From: VRUE01 sp963703175
GTDB lineage: Bacteria > Actinomycetota > Thermoleophilia > Solirubrobacterales > 70-9
Assembly: GCA_963703175.1 (NCBI GenBank)
Contig: OY969794.1
Span: 1,550,001-1,614,000 of the forward strand
Reading direction: 5' to 3'
DNA length: 64,000 bases
How positions within the stretch are numbered: the first letter of the stretch is position 1; each line of letters starts with the position of its first letter. Below the pieces are notes generated by a model that worked only from the letters and a program-made list of their open reading frames with translations, did not search any database and was not told where the DNA came from. This document shows, piece by piece, positions 54,731 to 62,610 of the stretch. The position numbers were made by a program, and so were the translations under genes.

Positions 54731-55110
54731 TAGATACCGCTGTCTTGGTCAACGCCGAGCGGCGGGGACAGTCGCTGAATCAGGCGATCGGCGACCAGGA
54801 CCGGGCGATCAGCGTCATCACGGCCAGTGAGCTCTTGCATGGTGTGCATCGCGCTCAGACGGGTGCGGTACGGGCTCGCCGCTCCGCGTTCGTCGAGCAT
54901 GTGATTTCCGCCATAGAGCCGTTGCCGATCACGACCGCGATCGCCCGAGCGCATGCGGAAATCTGGGCGGAGCTCGAGCGCGAAGGCAACCTGATCGGAG
55001 CCCACGACCTCTGGATCGCCGCCACGGCTCTGAGTCATGGCATGGACGTCGCGACTACAAACACCCGGGACTTCGGGCGAGTACCTGGCCTCAGCGTGGT
55101 GCCTGTCTGA
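54718..55110 (+). CDS. vapC: PIN-domain ribonuclease toxin
   Basis: VapC-type toxin of 130 residues. Acidic residues are in AVLIDTAVLVNAE, ITASELLHGVH, IGAHDLWIAATAL and TTNTRDFGRV. ATG at 54718 inside the antitoxin gene. Clearly different in sequence from the VapC at 8.3 kb. Confidence 0.88.
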   Translation: MAVLIDTAVLVNAERRGQSLNQAIGDQDRAISVITASELLHGVHRAQTGAVRARRSAFVEHVISAIEPLPITTAIARAHAEIWAELEREGNLIGAHDLWIAATALSHGMDVATTNTRDFGRVPGLSVVPV

Positions 55111-55258
55111 GCGGGCGGTCAAACGACTTCGACGCGCCGGAGAAACGCATGGCAATGAGCGTCGATCGCTTGATTTCCTCGACAGTGAGATCGAACCGGG
55201 GGGCGACCGTTGCTCTGTAGGCGGTGGCGGCGAGGATCATGAGAGCGTCGCGGTGCAT
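55091..55258 (-). CDS. Possible 55-residue protein in the gap between toxin modules
   Basis: The only coding candidate in 55111-55320. ATG at 55258 with GGAG directly before it; protein reads MHRDALMILAATAYRATV followed by FDLTVEEIKRSTLIAMRF. It overlaps the vapC end on the other strand. No family recognised; could be a remnant. The rest of the gap shows nothing. Confidence 0.25.
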   Translation of the reverse strand: MHRDALMILAATAYRATVAPRFDLTVEEIKRSTLIAMRFSGASKSFDRPLRQAPR

Positions 55259-55320
55259 GCTCCAAAGATCGTCTCAGCTGGGGTGGATATCTGTCGGGGT
55301 CAACCGCGACTGAGCGCGCG

Positions 55321-55722
55321 TCAGCCTGGCGAGAACTCAGCAGGAGAGAAAACGGGGATCCTGTCGGCGAGCTCCAGCAGGTCGCTGTCACCTGAGACGA
55401 GGGCGGCGTTCTGGCTGTGGGCTAAGGCAATGAGATAGTCGTCATCGGGATCCGTGCAGTGGATAGGCGGTGGAGTTTCAGGGTCATCCGCCATCTGCGC
55501 ATCGCGGCGCAGAAGATCCAAATAGGCGGCGACGCCGTCGAGGTCGACGTAGCGCCGAAACTTCTTCCGCTGCAGTACCGACCCCAGCTCGTCAAGCAGA
55601 AGCGGGGAGATGACGAGGTCGAAGCCGCCGGCGCGGGCGGAGAGCAGCAGCTCCGCCGGCCTACCGGTCGGCGTGATCAGCGCAGAGACGAGGACGCCTG
55701 GATCAAGGACCGCCCTCGCCAC
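55321..55722 (-). CDS. PIN-family toxin component
   Basis: A 133-residue PIN protein of the 'putative toxin component' group: AVLDPGVLVSALITPTG, then LLDELGSVL, CTDPDDDYLIALAH and LVSGDSDLL supply the acidic site; the usual first Asp motif is present as LDPGV rather than LDTNV. GTG start overlaps the ribbon-helix-helix gene by 20 nt. Confidence 0.82.
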   Translation of the reverse strand: MARAVLDPGVLVSALITPTGRPAELLLSARAGGFDLVISPLLLDELGSVLQRKKFRRYVDLDGVAAYLDLLRRDAQMADDPETPPPIHCTDPDDDYLIALAHSQNAALVSGDSDLLELADRIPVFSPAEFSPG

Positions 55723-55951
55723 GCCTCTCCCTGCGCATTGCTCGGAGCTCGTCCCTGGCGAGCTGGAGACCCTCGTCTTCGGTAGCGGGGGTGACCTTGG
55801 CCCAGATCTCGGCTAGATCATCGACCCCCAGGTCGCGCCGCAGCGATTCCTCGATCACCTGGGAATCGCGTTGGCCCGTTCGCGCAGCTTTGATCTTGAC
55901 GGCGCGGAAGACATCTTCATCGAGGGTGACGGTCGTACGCGCTTTCGACAT
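55703..55951 (-). CDS. Ribbon-helix-helix antitoxin
   Basis: An 82-residue protein starting ARTTVTLDEDVFRAVKIKAARTGQRDSQVIEESLRRDLG once the first residues are passed, a RHH (CopG/Arc-like) DNA-binding domain, then an acidic/basic helical tail for toxin binding. First gene of a two-gene module with the PIN protein. Confidence 0.8.
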   Translation of the reverse strand: MSKARTTVTLDEDVFRAVKIKAARTGQRDSQVIEESLRRDLGVDDLAEIWAKVTPATEDEGLQLARDELRAMRRERRGEGGP

Positions 55952-55957
55952 AACCGC

Positions 55958-55975
55958 ATTATTGCATCATGATGC
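55958..55975 (-). promoter_or_regulatory. Operator palindrome and -10 of the RHH/PIN module
   Basis: GCATCATGATGC (55964-55975) is a perfect 12-bp palindrome next to AATAAT (minus strand, 55963-55958), 6 nt before the antitoxin ATG. Fits binding by a ribbon-helix-helix dimer. Confidence 0.5.
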
Positions 55976-56062
55976 GTTAAGGCGATCTCCGGAATGATTC
56001 GGAGCGCACCTGCAGGTCGCATCCCGGTCACATCAACGCCGCAAATCCGCCCCCATGCGCGC

Positions 56063-56089
56063 GACCTTCGTCCTCTCAAGCCGAAGGTC
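56063..56089. terminator. Hairpin containing a 14-nt match to the tRNA-Glu anticodon arm
   Basis: GACCTTCG (56063) pairs with CGAAGGTC (56082) around an 11-nt loop. Bases 56076-56089 (TCAAGCCGAAGGTC) are identical to 40348-40361 in the tRNA. It may be a terminator for the DUF899 gene, or a trace of the right end of the integrated region. Confidence 0.4.
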
Positions 56090-56107
56090 CCGTCCCCGCC
56101 GACAGGA

Positions 56108-56779
56108 TCAGCTGGCTTCGCCGTACTCGTCGTGCAGGTTCCACCATTGATAGGGCGGGGACTGGGGGTAGTCCTTGGGGGAATCCTCCCACTCCTCCTG
56201 GCGTCCGAGCGCCGTCAGGTCGAGGTAGCTCCAGGTGCTTCCCATTGATTCGTCGCCGCGGTTGTTGATGAAGTAGGTGCGGAAGATTCGGTCGCCGTCG
56301 CGGAAGAAGGCGTTGGTGCCGTGCCATTCGTCGACCCCGAAGTCGGTGTCGAAGTCGTCGACGATCGTGTACCAGGGGATCTCCCAGCCCATGCGGGCCT
56401 TCCAGCGCTCGATATCCGGCTGCGGCGCGCGCGAGACGAACGCCAGGGTGGTATCGCGGGCGTTGAGGTGGGCGAGGTGGGCGACCTGATCGGCGAGGAA
56501 GGAGCAGCCGCCGCAGCCTCGCTCGGGCCAGCCGCGCACGCCGGGCTCGAAGAAGAAGCGGTAGACGACCAGCTGGCGGCGGCCGTCGAACATGTCGAGC
56601 AGGCCGATCGGACCGTTCGGGCCCTCGAAGCGGTACTCCTTTTCGACCTCCATCCTCGGCATGCGGCGGCGTTCGGCGGCCAGCGCGTCACGAGCGCGGG
56701 TCAGCTCCTTCTCCTTTACCAGCAGCCCTTGGCGAGCGGCCTCCCACTCCGTTGGGGATACGACCGGTGGCATCTTCAC
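56108..56779 (-). CDS. DUF899 thioredoxin-like protein
   Basis: A 223-residue protein of the DUF899 family. Thioredoxin-like core: LVVYRFFFEPGVRGWPERGCGGCSFLADQ carries the conserved GCGGC Cys pair, followed by NARDTTLAFVSRAP and the C-terminal GTNAFFRDGDRIFRTYF. Family function is unknown, probably redox. GTG start with AGGAGG 7-9 nt upstream; an ATG two codons later is also possible. Confidence 0.82.
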   Translation of the reverse strand: MKMPPVVSPTEWEAARQGLLVKEKELTRARDALAAERRRMPRMEVEKEYRFEGPNGPIGLLDMFDGRRQLVVYRFFFEPGVRGWPERGCGGCSFLADQVAHLAHLNARDTTLAFVSRAPQPDIERWKARMGWEIPWYTIVDDFDTDFGVDEWHGTNAFFRDGDRIFRTYFINNRGDESMGSTWSYLDLTALGRQEEWEDSPKDYPQSPPYQWWNLHDEYGEAS

Positions 56780-56886
56780 GGCGAGTCCTCCTCCTTCAGC
56801 ATGATTTGACGTCGACTCTGCCTCTTGCCGCTACCCGAACTTGATCCGGTCGATCCGCAGCAGCGCGCTGCTGCGACCTTCAGCCG

Positions 56887-59800
56887 CTAGGGAGTCACCG
56901 CAGTGTTCATATCCGTCCCGATTTCGGTCGCGTTCAGCACCCGGTTGTAGATGCGGACCTCGTCGATTAGGCCTTCGTAGAAGTTGGTGGTCTTGTAGGC
57001 GCCGATCAACAGCTTGAGGCCGTCGGCGGTTGGTTTGGCAGCGACGCGGGTGGAGACCAGGGTGCCGTTGACGTAGAGGCGCATGTTCGTGCCGTCATAG
57101 GTCATCGCCAGGTGGGTCCAGCTGCCGTTGGTCAGCGTTTTGGTGTCCTCGGCGTCTTCCCAAGACCAGGGGGCATCGGAGATGAAGCCCTCGGGGATGC
57201 CTTTGACTTCACCGCCGGCCTCGAGTTTGTAGGTGTAGAAGCTGGACGTTTCCTTGGTTACCACCGGCGCGTGCAGGCGCGAGGTTTTCGGCTGCACCCA
57301 GGCCTCGACGGTCAGGGCATTGGTTAGCTCAAGCGAGGCGGAGTCGGGGACTTCGACTTTGTCGTTGACGCCGTCGAAGCTGAGCGCCCGGCCGAAGCGG
57401 CCGGCGGCGGTGCTGAGGGGCCCGCCAACAGCGGTGCCGTTGTTTTTCGCCGGTGAGGAGTCGTTGACCGTAGTCCCCGAGGTCTCCTCGAAGCCGTAGG
57501 CGGCGACCAGGCCGGACGGAGCCGCCGTGTTGCTGACCGTGACCGTCACTTCGGCAGACGTCGTCGTGTTGTTGGCTGCATCGCGAGCGCGGGCGGCGAG
57601 TTTGTGCGTGCCGTTGGTCACCCCCGTGCTGGGCCACTGGATTTCGTAAGGGGCGCTGGTGTCTTCGGCGCCGAAGGCGACCCCGTCGACGAGGAACTGG
57701 ACGCCGCTGACGCCGACGTTGTCGGCGGCCGTCGCTTTCAGCGCCACCGTGCCCGAGACGGTGCCCGCCGCGGGGGCGGTGAGTGAGACCGTGGGAGCGG
57801 TGGTGTCGGCCGTAGCCGTGCCGCTGGCCTCCGCCGAGGAGGTACTGAGATTGCCGGCGGCGTCGAGCGCCTTGACCCGGTAGTAGTAGGTGCCGGGTGC
57901 GGTCGTGTCGACGTAACCGGTACCGGTGCCCGTGGTGGTGGCGATGCGATTGCCGACTGCAGGCGTGAAGCCGGCGGTCGTCGAGCGGTAGACCTCGTAA
58001 CCGCTGACGCCGACGTTGTCGGTCGACGCGTTCCAGCCGAGCGTGACTTTGCCGAGAGATCCGGTTGCGGTGAGGTTGCCGGGTTGGCTCGGCGGGGTGG
58101 AGTCCGTGGGACCGGAGGAGACGACCGCCGTATTCATATCCGTCCCGATTTCGGTCGCGTTCAGCACCCGGTTGTAGATGCGGACCTCGTCGATTAGGCC
58201 TTCGTAGAAGTTGGTGGTCTTGTAGGCGCCGATCAACAGCTTGAGGCCGTCGGCGGTTGGTTTGGCAGCGACGCGGGTGGAGACCAGGGTGCCGTTGACG
58301 TAGAGGCGCATGTTCGTGCCGTCATAGGTCATCGCCAGGTGGGTCCAGCTGCCGTTGGTCAGCGTTTTGGTGTCCTCGGCGTCTTCCCAAGACCAGGGGG
58401 CATCGGAGATGAAGCCCTCGGGGATGCCTTTGACTTCACCGCCGGCCTCGAGTTTGTAGGTGTAGAAGCTGGACGTTTCCTTGGTTACCACCGGCGCGTG
58501 CAGGCGCGAGGTTTTCGGCTGCACCCAGGCCTCGACGGTCAGGGCATTGGTTAGCTCAAGCGAGGCGGAGTCGGGGACTTCGACTTTGTCGTTGACGCCG
58601 TCGAAGCTGAGCGCCCGGCCGAAGCGGCCGGCGGCGGTGCTGAGGGGCCCGCCAACAGCGGTGCCGTTGTTTTTCGCCGGTGAGGAGTCGTTGACCGTAG
58701 TCCCCGAGGTCTCCTCGAAGCCGTAGGCGGCGACCAGGCCGGACGGAGCCGCCGTGTTGCTGACCGTGACCGTCACTTCGGCAGACGTCGTCGTGTTGTT
58801 GGCTGCATCGCGAGCGCGGGCGGCGAGTTTGTGCGTGCCGTTGGTCACCCCCGTGCTGGGCCACTGGATTTCGTAGGGGGCGCTGGTGTCCTCAGCGCCG
58901 AAGGCGACCCCGTCGACGAGGAACTGGACGCCGCTGACGCCGACGTTGTCGGCGGCCGTCGCTTTCAGCGCCACCGTGCCCGAGACGGTGCCCGCCGCGG
59001 GGGCGGTGAGTGAGACCGTGGGAGCGGTGGTGTCGGCCGTAGCCGTGCCGCTGGCCTCCGCCGAGGAGGTACTGAGATTGCCGGCGGCGTCGAGCGCCTT
59101 GACCCGGTAGTAGTAGGTGCCGGGTGCGGTCGTGTCGACGTAACCGGTACCGGTGCCCGTGGTGGTGGCGATGCGATTGCCGACTGCAGGCGTGAAGCCG
59201 GCGGTCGTCGAGCGGTAGACCTCGTAACCGCTGACGCCGACGTTGTCGGTCGACGCGTTCCAGCCGAGCGTGACTTTGCCGAGAGATCCGGTTGCGGTGA
59301 GGTTGCCGGGTTGGCTCGGCGGGGTGGAGTCCGTGGGACCGGAGGAGACGACCGCCGTATTCATATCCGTCCCGATTTCGGTCGCGTTCAGCACCCGGTT
59401 GTAGATGCGGACCTCGTCGATTAGGCCTTCGTAGAAGTTTTCGAAGTCGTTGCCGCCGATGGTCAGTTCGCCGCCGTCCACGTGCGGTTTGGGGGAGGCG
59501 TGGGTAGCGACGAGGGCGCCGTTGACATAGAGCCGCATGGTTGCGCCGTCGTAGGTCATCGTGATGTGACTCCAGCTGCCGTTGGGCAGTGGTTTGGTGT
59601 CCTCGACGTCTTCCCAGGACCAAGGAGCGTCCGACAAGTAGCCCTCGGGGACGCCTTTGACTTCGCCGCCTGCCTCGAGCCGGTAGCTGTAGTAGTTGGT
59701 CGTCCTCTTGGTGATCACCGGCGCGTGGATGCGTGAGGTTTTTGGCTGCACCCAGGCCTCCAGCGTCATTCCGTTGTTGAGGTCGAGGGAAGAGGTGTAA

Positions 59801-62214
59801 GGGACGCGGATCAGGTCGTTGACGCCGTCGAAGCTGAGCGCCCGGCCGAAGCGGCCGGCGGCGGTGCTGAGCGGCCCGCCGACGGCGGTGCCGTTGTTTT
59901 TCGCCGGCGAGGAGTCGTTGACCGCGGTCCCCGAGGTCTCCTCGAAGCCGTAGGCGGCGACCAAGCCGGATTCGGGTTTGTAGGTCGCGGTGTACGTCGT
60001 CGCGGTCGCCGGCGCGATGACGTCGTGAGTGGCGGCACCACCGTCCGACCAGGACGCGAAGCCCAGTAGCGAGCTGTTCTGCGTCTGCGGAGTGGGCGCC
60101 GCGAGCGAGTTGCGGGAACCGACGATGACAGTCTGGGTGAAGGGCGCCACGCTGGACTGCTGGCCGGCTCCAAGCGTCAGCCCAGGGGGTTCGGAGCGGA
60201 AGGTGAGGTCGACCGTGCGCGGATCGAGGCGCAGCGTCGCGGTGTCGGTCAGGCCGGCGCTGTCGGTCACGGTCAGGCGCAGTTCGAGGTAGGACGGATA
60301 CTCGTGGTCGGGAGCCGTGAACGTCCCTTCGGCCACTCCGGGGTAGGACTGGATCGGGTGCGAATGGCAGTCGCTCGCGGTGTGGCAATGGCGCATCACG
60401 ACCGCCCACGACATGCGCCCGGGGCCGAGCGTCCCGTCCTGCGGGTCGCTGCCCTGGCCGGAGAATGAGATCGGGTCGCCGACCGCCCAGTGCAGCGCTG
60501 CGGTCGGGGTGTCGATCTGCGCGTGGGGGGCGTCGTTGCCGGGACCGACGACGATCGAGTCGGTCGCCGACTGGCCGCCTTTGTCGGTCACCCGGAGGCG
60601 CACGGTCACCGACCCGGCGCTGTTGTAGGTCCAGGTCGGTTTCGCCGCGGTCGAGTCGTCGTACTGGCCGTCGCCATCGAGGTCCCAGGCGTAGGTCAGC
60701 ACGTCGCCGGCGTCGGGATCGGTCGAGCCCGTGCCGTCGAAGTTCACCGTGAGCGGCAGGGGCCCGGCCTTCGGCTGGGCGACCGCGACCGCGGTAGGCG
60801 CCCGGTTTCCGCCGGGGTAGCTGATGCGCCGCACCGAGCCGGTGAAGTCGACGAGGAAGAGGTCGCCTTCGGGCCCGATCTTGAGGTTCACGGGGTCGTT
60901 GTTATTGAGGAAGCTCGTCACCGTCGTCGGATCCGGCTGACCGTTTTTTTCGAACATCACCCAGGTGCAGCGCCGCGAGTAGTCCGCGAAGAAGAGCGCG
61001 CCTTTGTAGGCGGCGGGGTAGGCGCCGCCCTGGTAGAAGGCGAGCCCGGAGATCGAGGAGCCGGCGGCGGTGCAGTTCTCGCCGGGCACGACGTCGGCGC
61101 TGTGGGAATAGGTGAAGAGCGGCGGCGTGACGGAGCCGGGCGTGTTGTAGAGCTGTTTGCACAGATTCAGGCCCGCTCCTTCGTAGCCCGCCGTGCGCCC
61201 GACGCCCTCGTAGCAGGGCCAGCCGAAGTTGTCGACGGTCGCGTCGTCGGCTTTGGGCAGACGGTCGATCTCCTCCCAGGATCCCCAGCCGACGTCGCCG
61301 ATGAAGATTTCGGAGGTGCCCGGCCGGAAGGTGAAGCGAAACGGGTTGCGCATCCCGGCGGCGACGATGCGCCGCGCGTTGGCGTCGGCGCTCGTGCTCA
61401 TCGGGTTGCCGGGCGCGGCGGCGCCGGTGTCGGGGTTGATCCGGATCAGGCTCCCGTTGAGGCCGGTCGGGTCGGACGGGGTGAGGTAGTCCTGGGAGCG
61501 CAGGGCGCCGCCTTCGGCGGTCGGGGGGGCCATCGTGCCGCCGGGGGGGTCCCCGCACGGGTTGCCTTCCTGACCGTAGTCGGTGTAGTTGAAGCTGGCG
61601 CCGTCGCCGCCCGACACGTAGAGCATGCCGTCGGGACCGAAGGCGAGGCCGCCGGCCGAGTGGCTCGGGAACTGCTGGCACCAGTCGTTGATCAGCGTCT
61701 GTTCGCCCGTGACGACGCTGCCGCTGAGCGTCAGTTTGACTAGGCGGGTGCTGATCACGCAGCCGGCATCGGTCGGGCCGGGCGGCGTCGGGCATCCGTC
61801 GGAGGTGGCGTTCGGTTCGCCCCAGCGCGGCGCCGTCCCGCCGATCGCAGCGTCCGCCGAGTAGAGCGCGTACAGATAAGGGCGCATCGGGAACTGCGGG
61901 TCGAGCACGATGCTGAGCAGGCCCCGGTCCCAGAAGTTGTGGACCTGGGTCCGCAGGTCGGCCGCGATCGTCGGGCTGGGGGCGTTGAGTTCTGGGAAGA
62001 CTTTGATCAGCCCGCTCTTCTCGGAGACGAACACGCGCCCGTCCGGCGCAAACGCGACGTCGGTCGGCTCGGTCAGGCCGCTGAAGACGATCGATTCGGC
62101 GAAGCCTGGCTGAAGTGGCGTCGCGTGAGCCGAAGGAATCCATGCTGCGGCCAGCGCGAAAAGGGCGAGCGCGCAGGCAAGGCTCAAGGAACGAATCGTG
62201 GATGAGAGGGTCAT
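56887..62214 (-). CDS. Giant secreted sugar-dehydrogenase-like protein with PKD, LamG, FN3 and Ig-like repeats
   Basis: A 1,775-residue exported protein. Signal peptide (SLACALALFALAAAWIPSAHA); residues 33-470 are a six-bladed propeller of the glucose/sorbosone dehydrogenase family (PTDVAFAPDGRVFVSEKSG, HSAGGLAFGPDGMLYVSGGDG, GPEGDLFLVDFTGSVRRI); a PKD domain (475-555, with YAWDLDGDGQYDD); a second Ig-like region; LamG-like domain 1 (about 745-955); then two copies of FN3 + Ig-like + LamG, 409 residues each. Probably PQQ- or calcium-dependent sugar oxidation or glycan binding outside the cell. No anchor at the C-terminus (ends GTDMNTAVTP). Confidence 0.85.
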   Translation of the reverse strand: MTLSSTIRSLSLACALALFALAAAWIPSAHATPLQPGFAESIVFSGLTEPTDVAFAPDGRVFVSEKSGLIKVFPELNAPSPTIAADLRTQVHNFWDRGLLSIVLDPQFPMRPYLYALYSADAAIGGTAPRWGEPNATSDGCPTPPGPTDAGCVISTRLVKLTLSGSVVTGEQTLINDWCQQFPSHSAGGLAFGPDGMLYVSGGDGASFNYTDYGQEGNPCGDPPGGTMAPPTAEGGALRSQDYLTPSDPTGLNGSLIRINPDTGAAAPGNPMSTSADANARRIVAAGMRNPFRFTFRPGTSEIFIGDVGWGSWEEIDRLPKADDATVDNFGWPCYEGVGRTAGYEGAGLNLCKQLYNTPGSVTPPLFTYSHSADVVPGENCTAAGSSISGLAFYQGGAYPAAYKGALFFADYSRRCTWVMFEKNGQPDPTTVTSFLNNNDPVNLKIGPEGDLFLVDFTGSVRRISYPGGNRAPTAVAVAQPKAGPLPLTVNFDGTGSTDPDAGDVLTYAWDLDGDGQYDDSTAAKPTWTYNSAGSVTVRLRVTDKGGQSATDSIVVGPGNDAPHAQIDTPTAALHWAVGDPISFSGQGSDPQDGTLGPGRMSWAVVMRHCHTASDCHSHPIQSYPGVAEGTFTAPDHEYPSYLELRLTVTDSAGLTDTATLRLDPRTVDLTFRSEPPGLTLGAGQQSSVAPFTQTVIVGSRNSLAAPTPQTQNSSLLGFASWSDGGAATHDVIAPATATTYTATYKPESGLVAAYGFEETSGTAVNDSSPAKNNGTAVGGPLSTAAGRFGRALSFDGVNDLIRVPYTSSLDLNNGMTLEAWVQPKTSRIHAPVITKRTTNYYSYRLEAGGEVKGVPEGYLSDAPWSWEDVEDTKPLPNGSWSHITMTYDGATMRLYVNGALVATHASPKPHVDGGELTIGGNDFENFYEGLIDEVRIYNRVLNATEIGTDMNTAVVSSGPTDSTPPSQPGNLTATGSLGKVTLGWNASTDNVGVSGYEVYRSTTAGFTPAVGNRIATTTGTGTGYVDTTAPGTYYYRVKALDAAGNLSTSSAEASGTATADTTAPTVSLTAPAAGTVSGTVALKATAADNVGVSGVQFLVDGVAFGAEDTSAPYEIQWPSTGVTNGTHKLAARARDAANNTTTSAEVTVTVSNTAAPSGLVAAYGFEETSGTTVNDSSPAKNNGTAVGGPLSTAAGRFGRALSFDGVNDKVEVPDSASLELTNALTVEAWVQPKTSRLHAPVVTKETSSFYTYKLEAGGEVKGIPEGFISDAPWSWEDAEDTKTLTNGSWTHLAMTYDGTNMRLYVNGTLVSTRVAAKPTADGLKLLIGAYKTTNFYEGLIDEVRIYNRVLNATEIGTDMNTAVVSSGPTDSTPPSQPGNLTATGSLGKVTLGWNASTDNVGVSGYEVYRSTTAGFTPAVGNRIATTTGTGTGYVDTTAPGTYYYRVKALDAAGNLSTSSAEASGTATADTTAPTVSLTAPAAGTVSGTVALKATAADNVGVSGVQFLVDGVAFGAEDTSAPYEIQWPSTGVTNGTHKLAARARDAANNTTTSAEVTVTVSNTAAPSGLVAAYGFEETSGTTVNDSSPAKNNGTAVGGPLSTAAGRFGRALSFDGVNDKVEVPDSASLELTNALTVEAWVQPKTSRLHAPVVTKETSSFYTYKLEAGGEVKGIPEGFISDAPWSWEDAEDTKTLTNGSWTHLAMTYDGTNMRLYVNGTLVSTRVAAKPTADGLKLLIGAYKTTNFYEGLIDEVRIYNRVLNATEIGTDMNTAVTP
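56906..59439 (-). repeat. 1,227-bp tandem duplication within the giant gene
   Basis: Unit 56906-58132 is repeated at 58133-59359 with only three base differences seen (near 57649-57668 versus 58876-58895), all silent; a further 80 bp (59360-59439) match before the older LamG sequence diverges. Each unit encodes FN3, Ig-like and LamG domains in frame. Confidence 0.9.
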
Positions 62215-62222
62215 GCGCCGCC

Positions 62223-62251
62223 ATCGTGCGCGCAGAGCGCCCTTCTGTCAA
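62223..62251 (-). promoter_or_regulatory. Predicted promoter of the giant secreted protein gene
   Basis: On the minus strand TTGACA (62251-62246), 17 nt, CACGAT (62228-62223), then 8 nt to the ATG at 62214. No Shine-Dalgarno, so the message may be leaderless. Confidence 0.4.
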
Positions 62252-62610
62252 CCAGATAGACCTTCTTTTGAGTAGGCCGGCGTTTCTCGTTTCAGGAACT
62301 CCGCTGTCGCTATGACCGCCTGCGCTGGGCGGGATTACACGCTGGTACCTAAGCCGCTTTGCCCTTTAGAGAGCCAACTCTCCGATCTCACTCTGAGAAT
62401 CGCCGGCTCCAGGAACACGAGCTTTTTCTTGACGTTTGAAATCACACCTGTTTCACTTACGCCTGCTTGATGTACGAAGTAGTTCAAAATGACGGTCGGC
62501 TGTACGGCAAAAGCCGCAGCCAAGGGCCAGGGAAACAGGGAAAACCGAGCCTGACGGGAGCCGCCAGGGAAGCGGCCGGCAAGGGGCTCAAGGGACAAGG
62601 AGAGAGCTAC
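62252..62610. other. Intergenic region between two divergent surface-protein genes
   Basis: About 360 bp without a believable gene. Bases 62335-62500 are much less GC-rich than the rest (for example TTCTTGACGTTTGAAATCAC near 62425), as expected of a promoter region for the NHL-repeat gene; the last 100 bases are purine-rich. No strong hairpin seen. Confidence 0.55.

Noticed and set aside
60490..61743. Long plus-strand open frame opposite the giant secreted gene
   Set aside because: Antisense shadow; the minus-strand frame has signal peptide and recognisable domains throughout.
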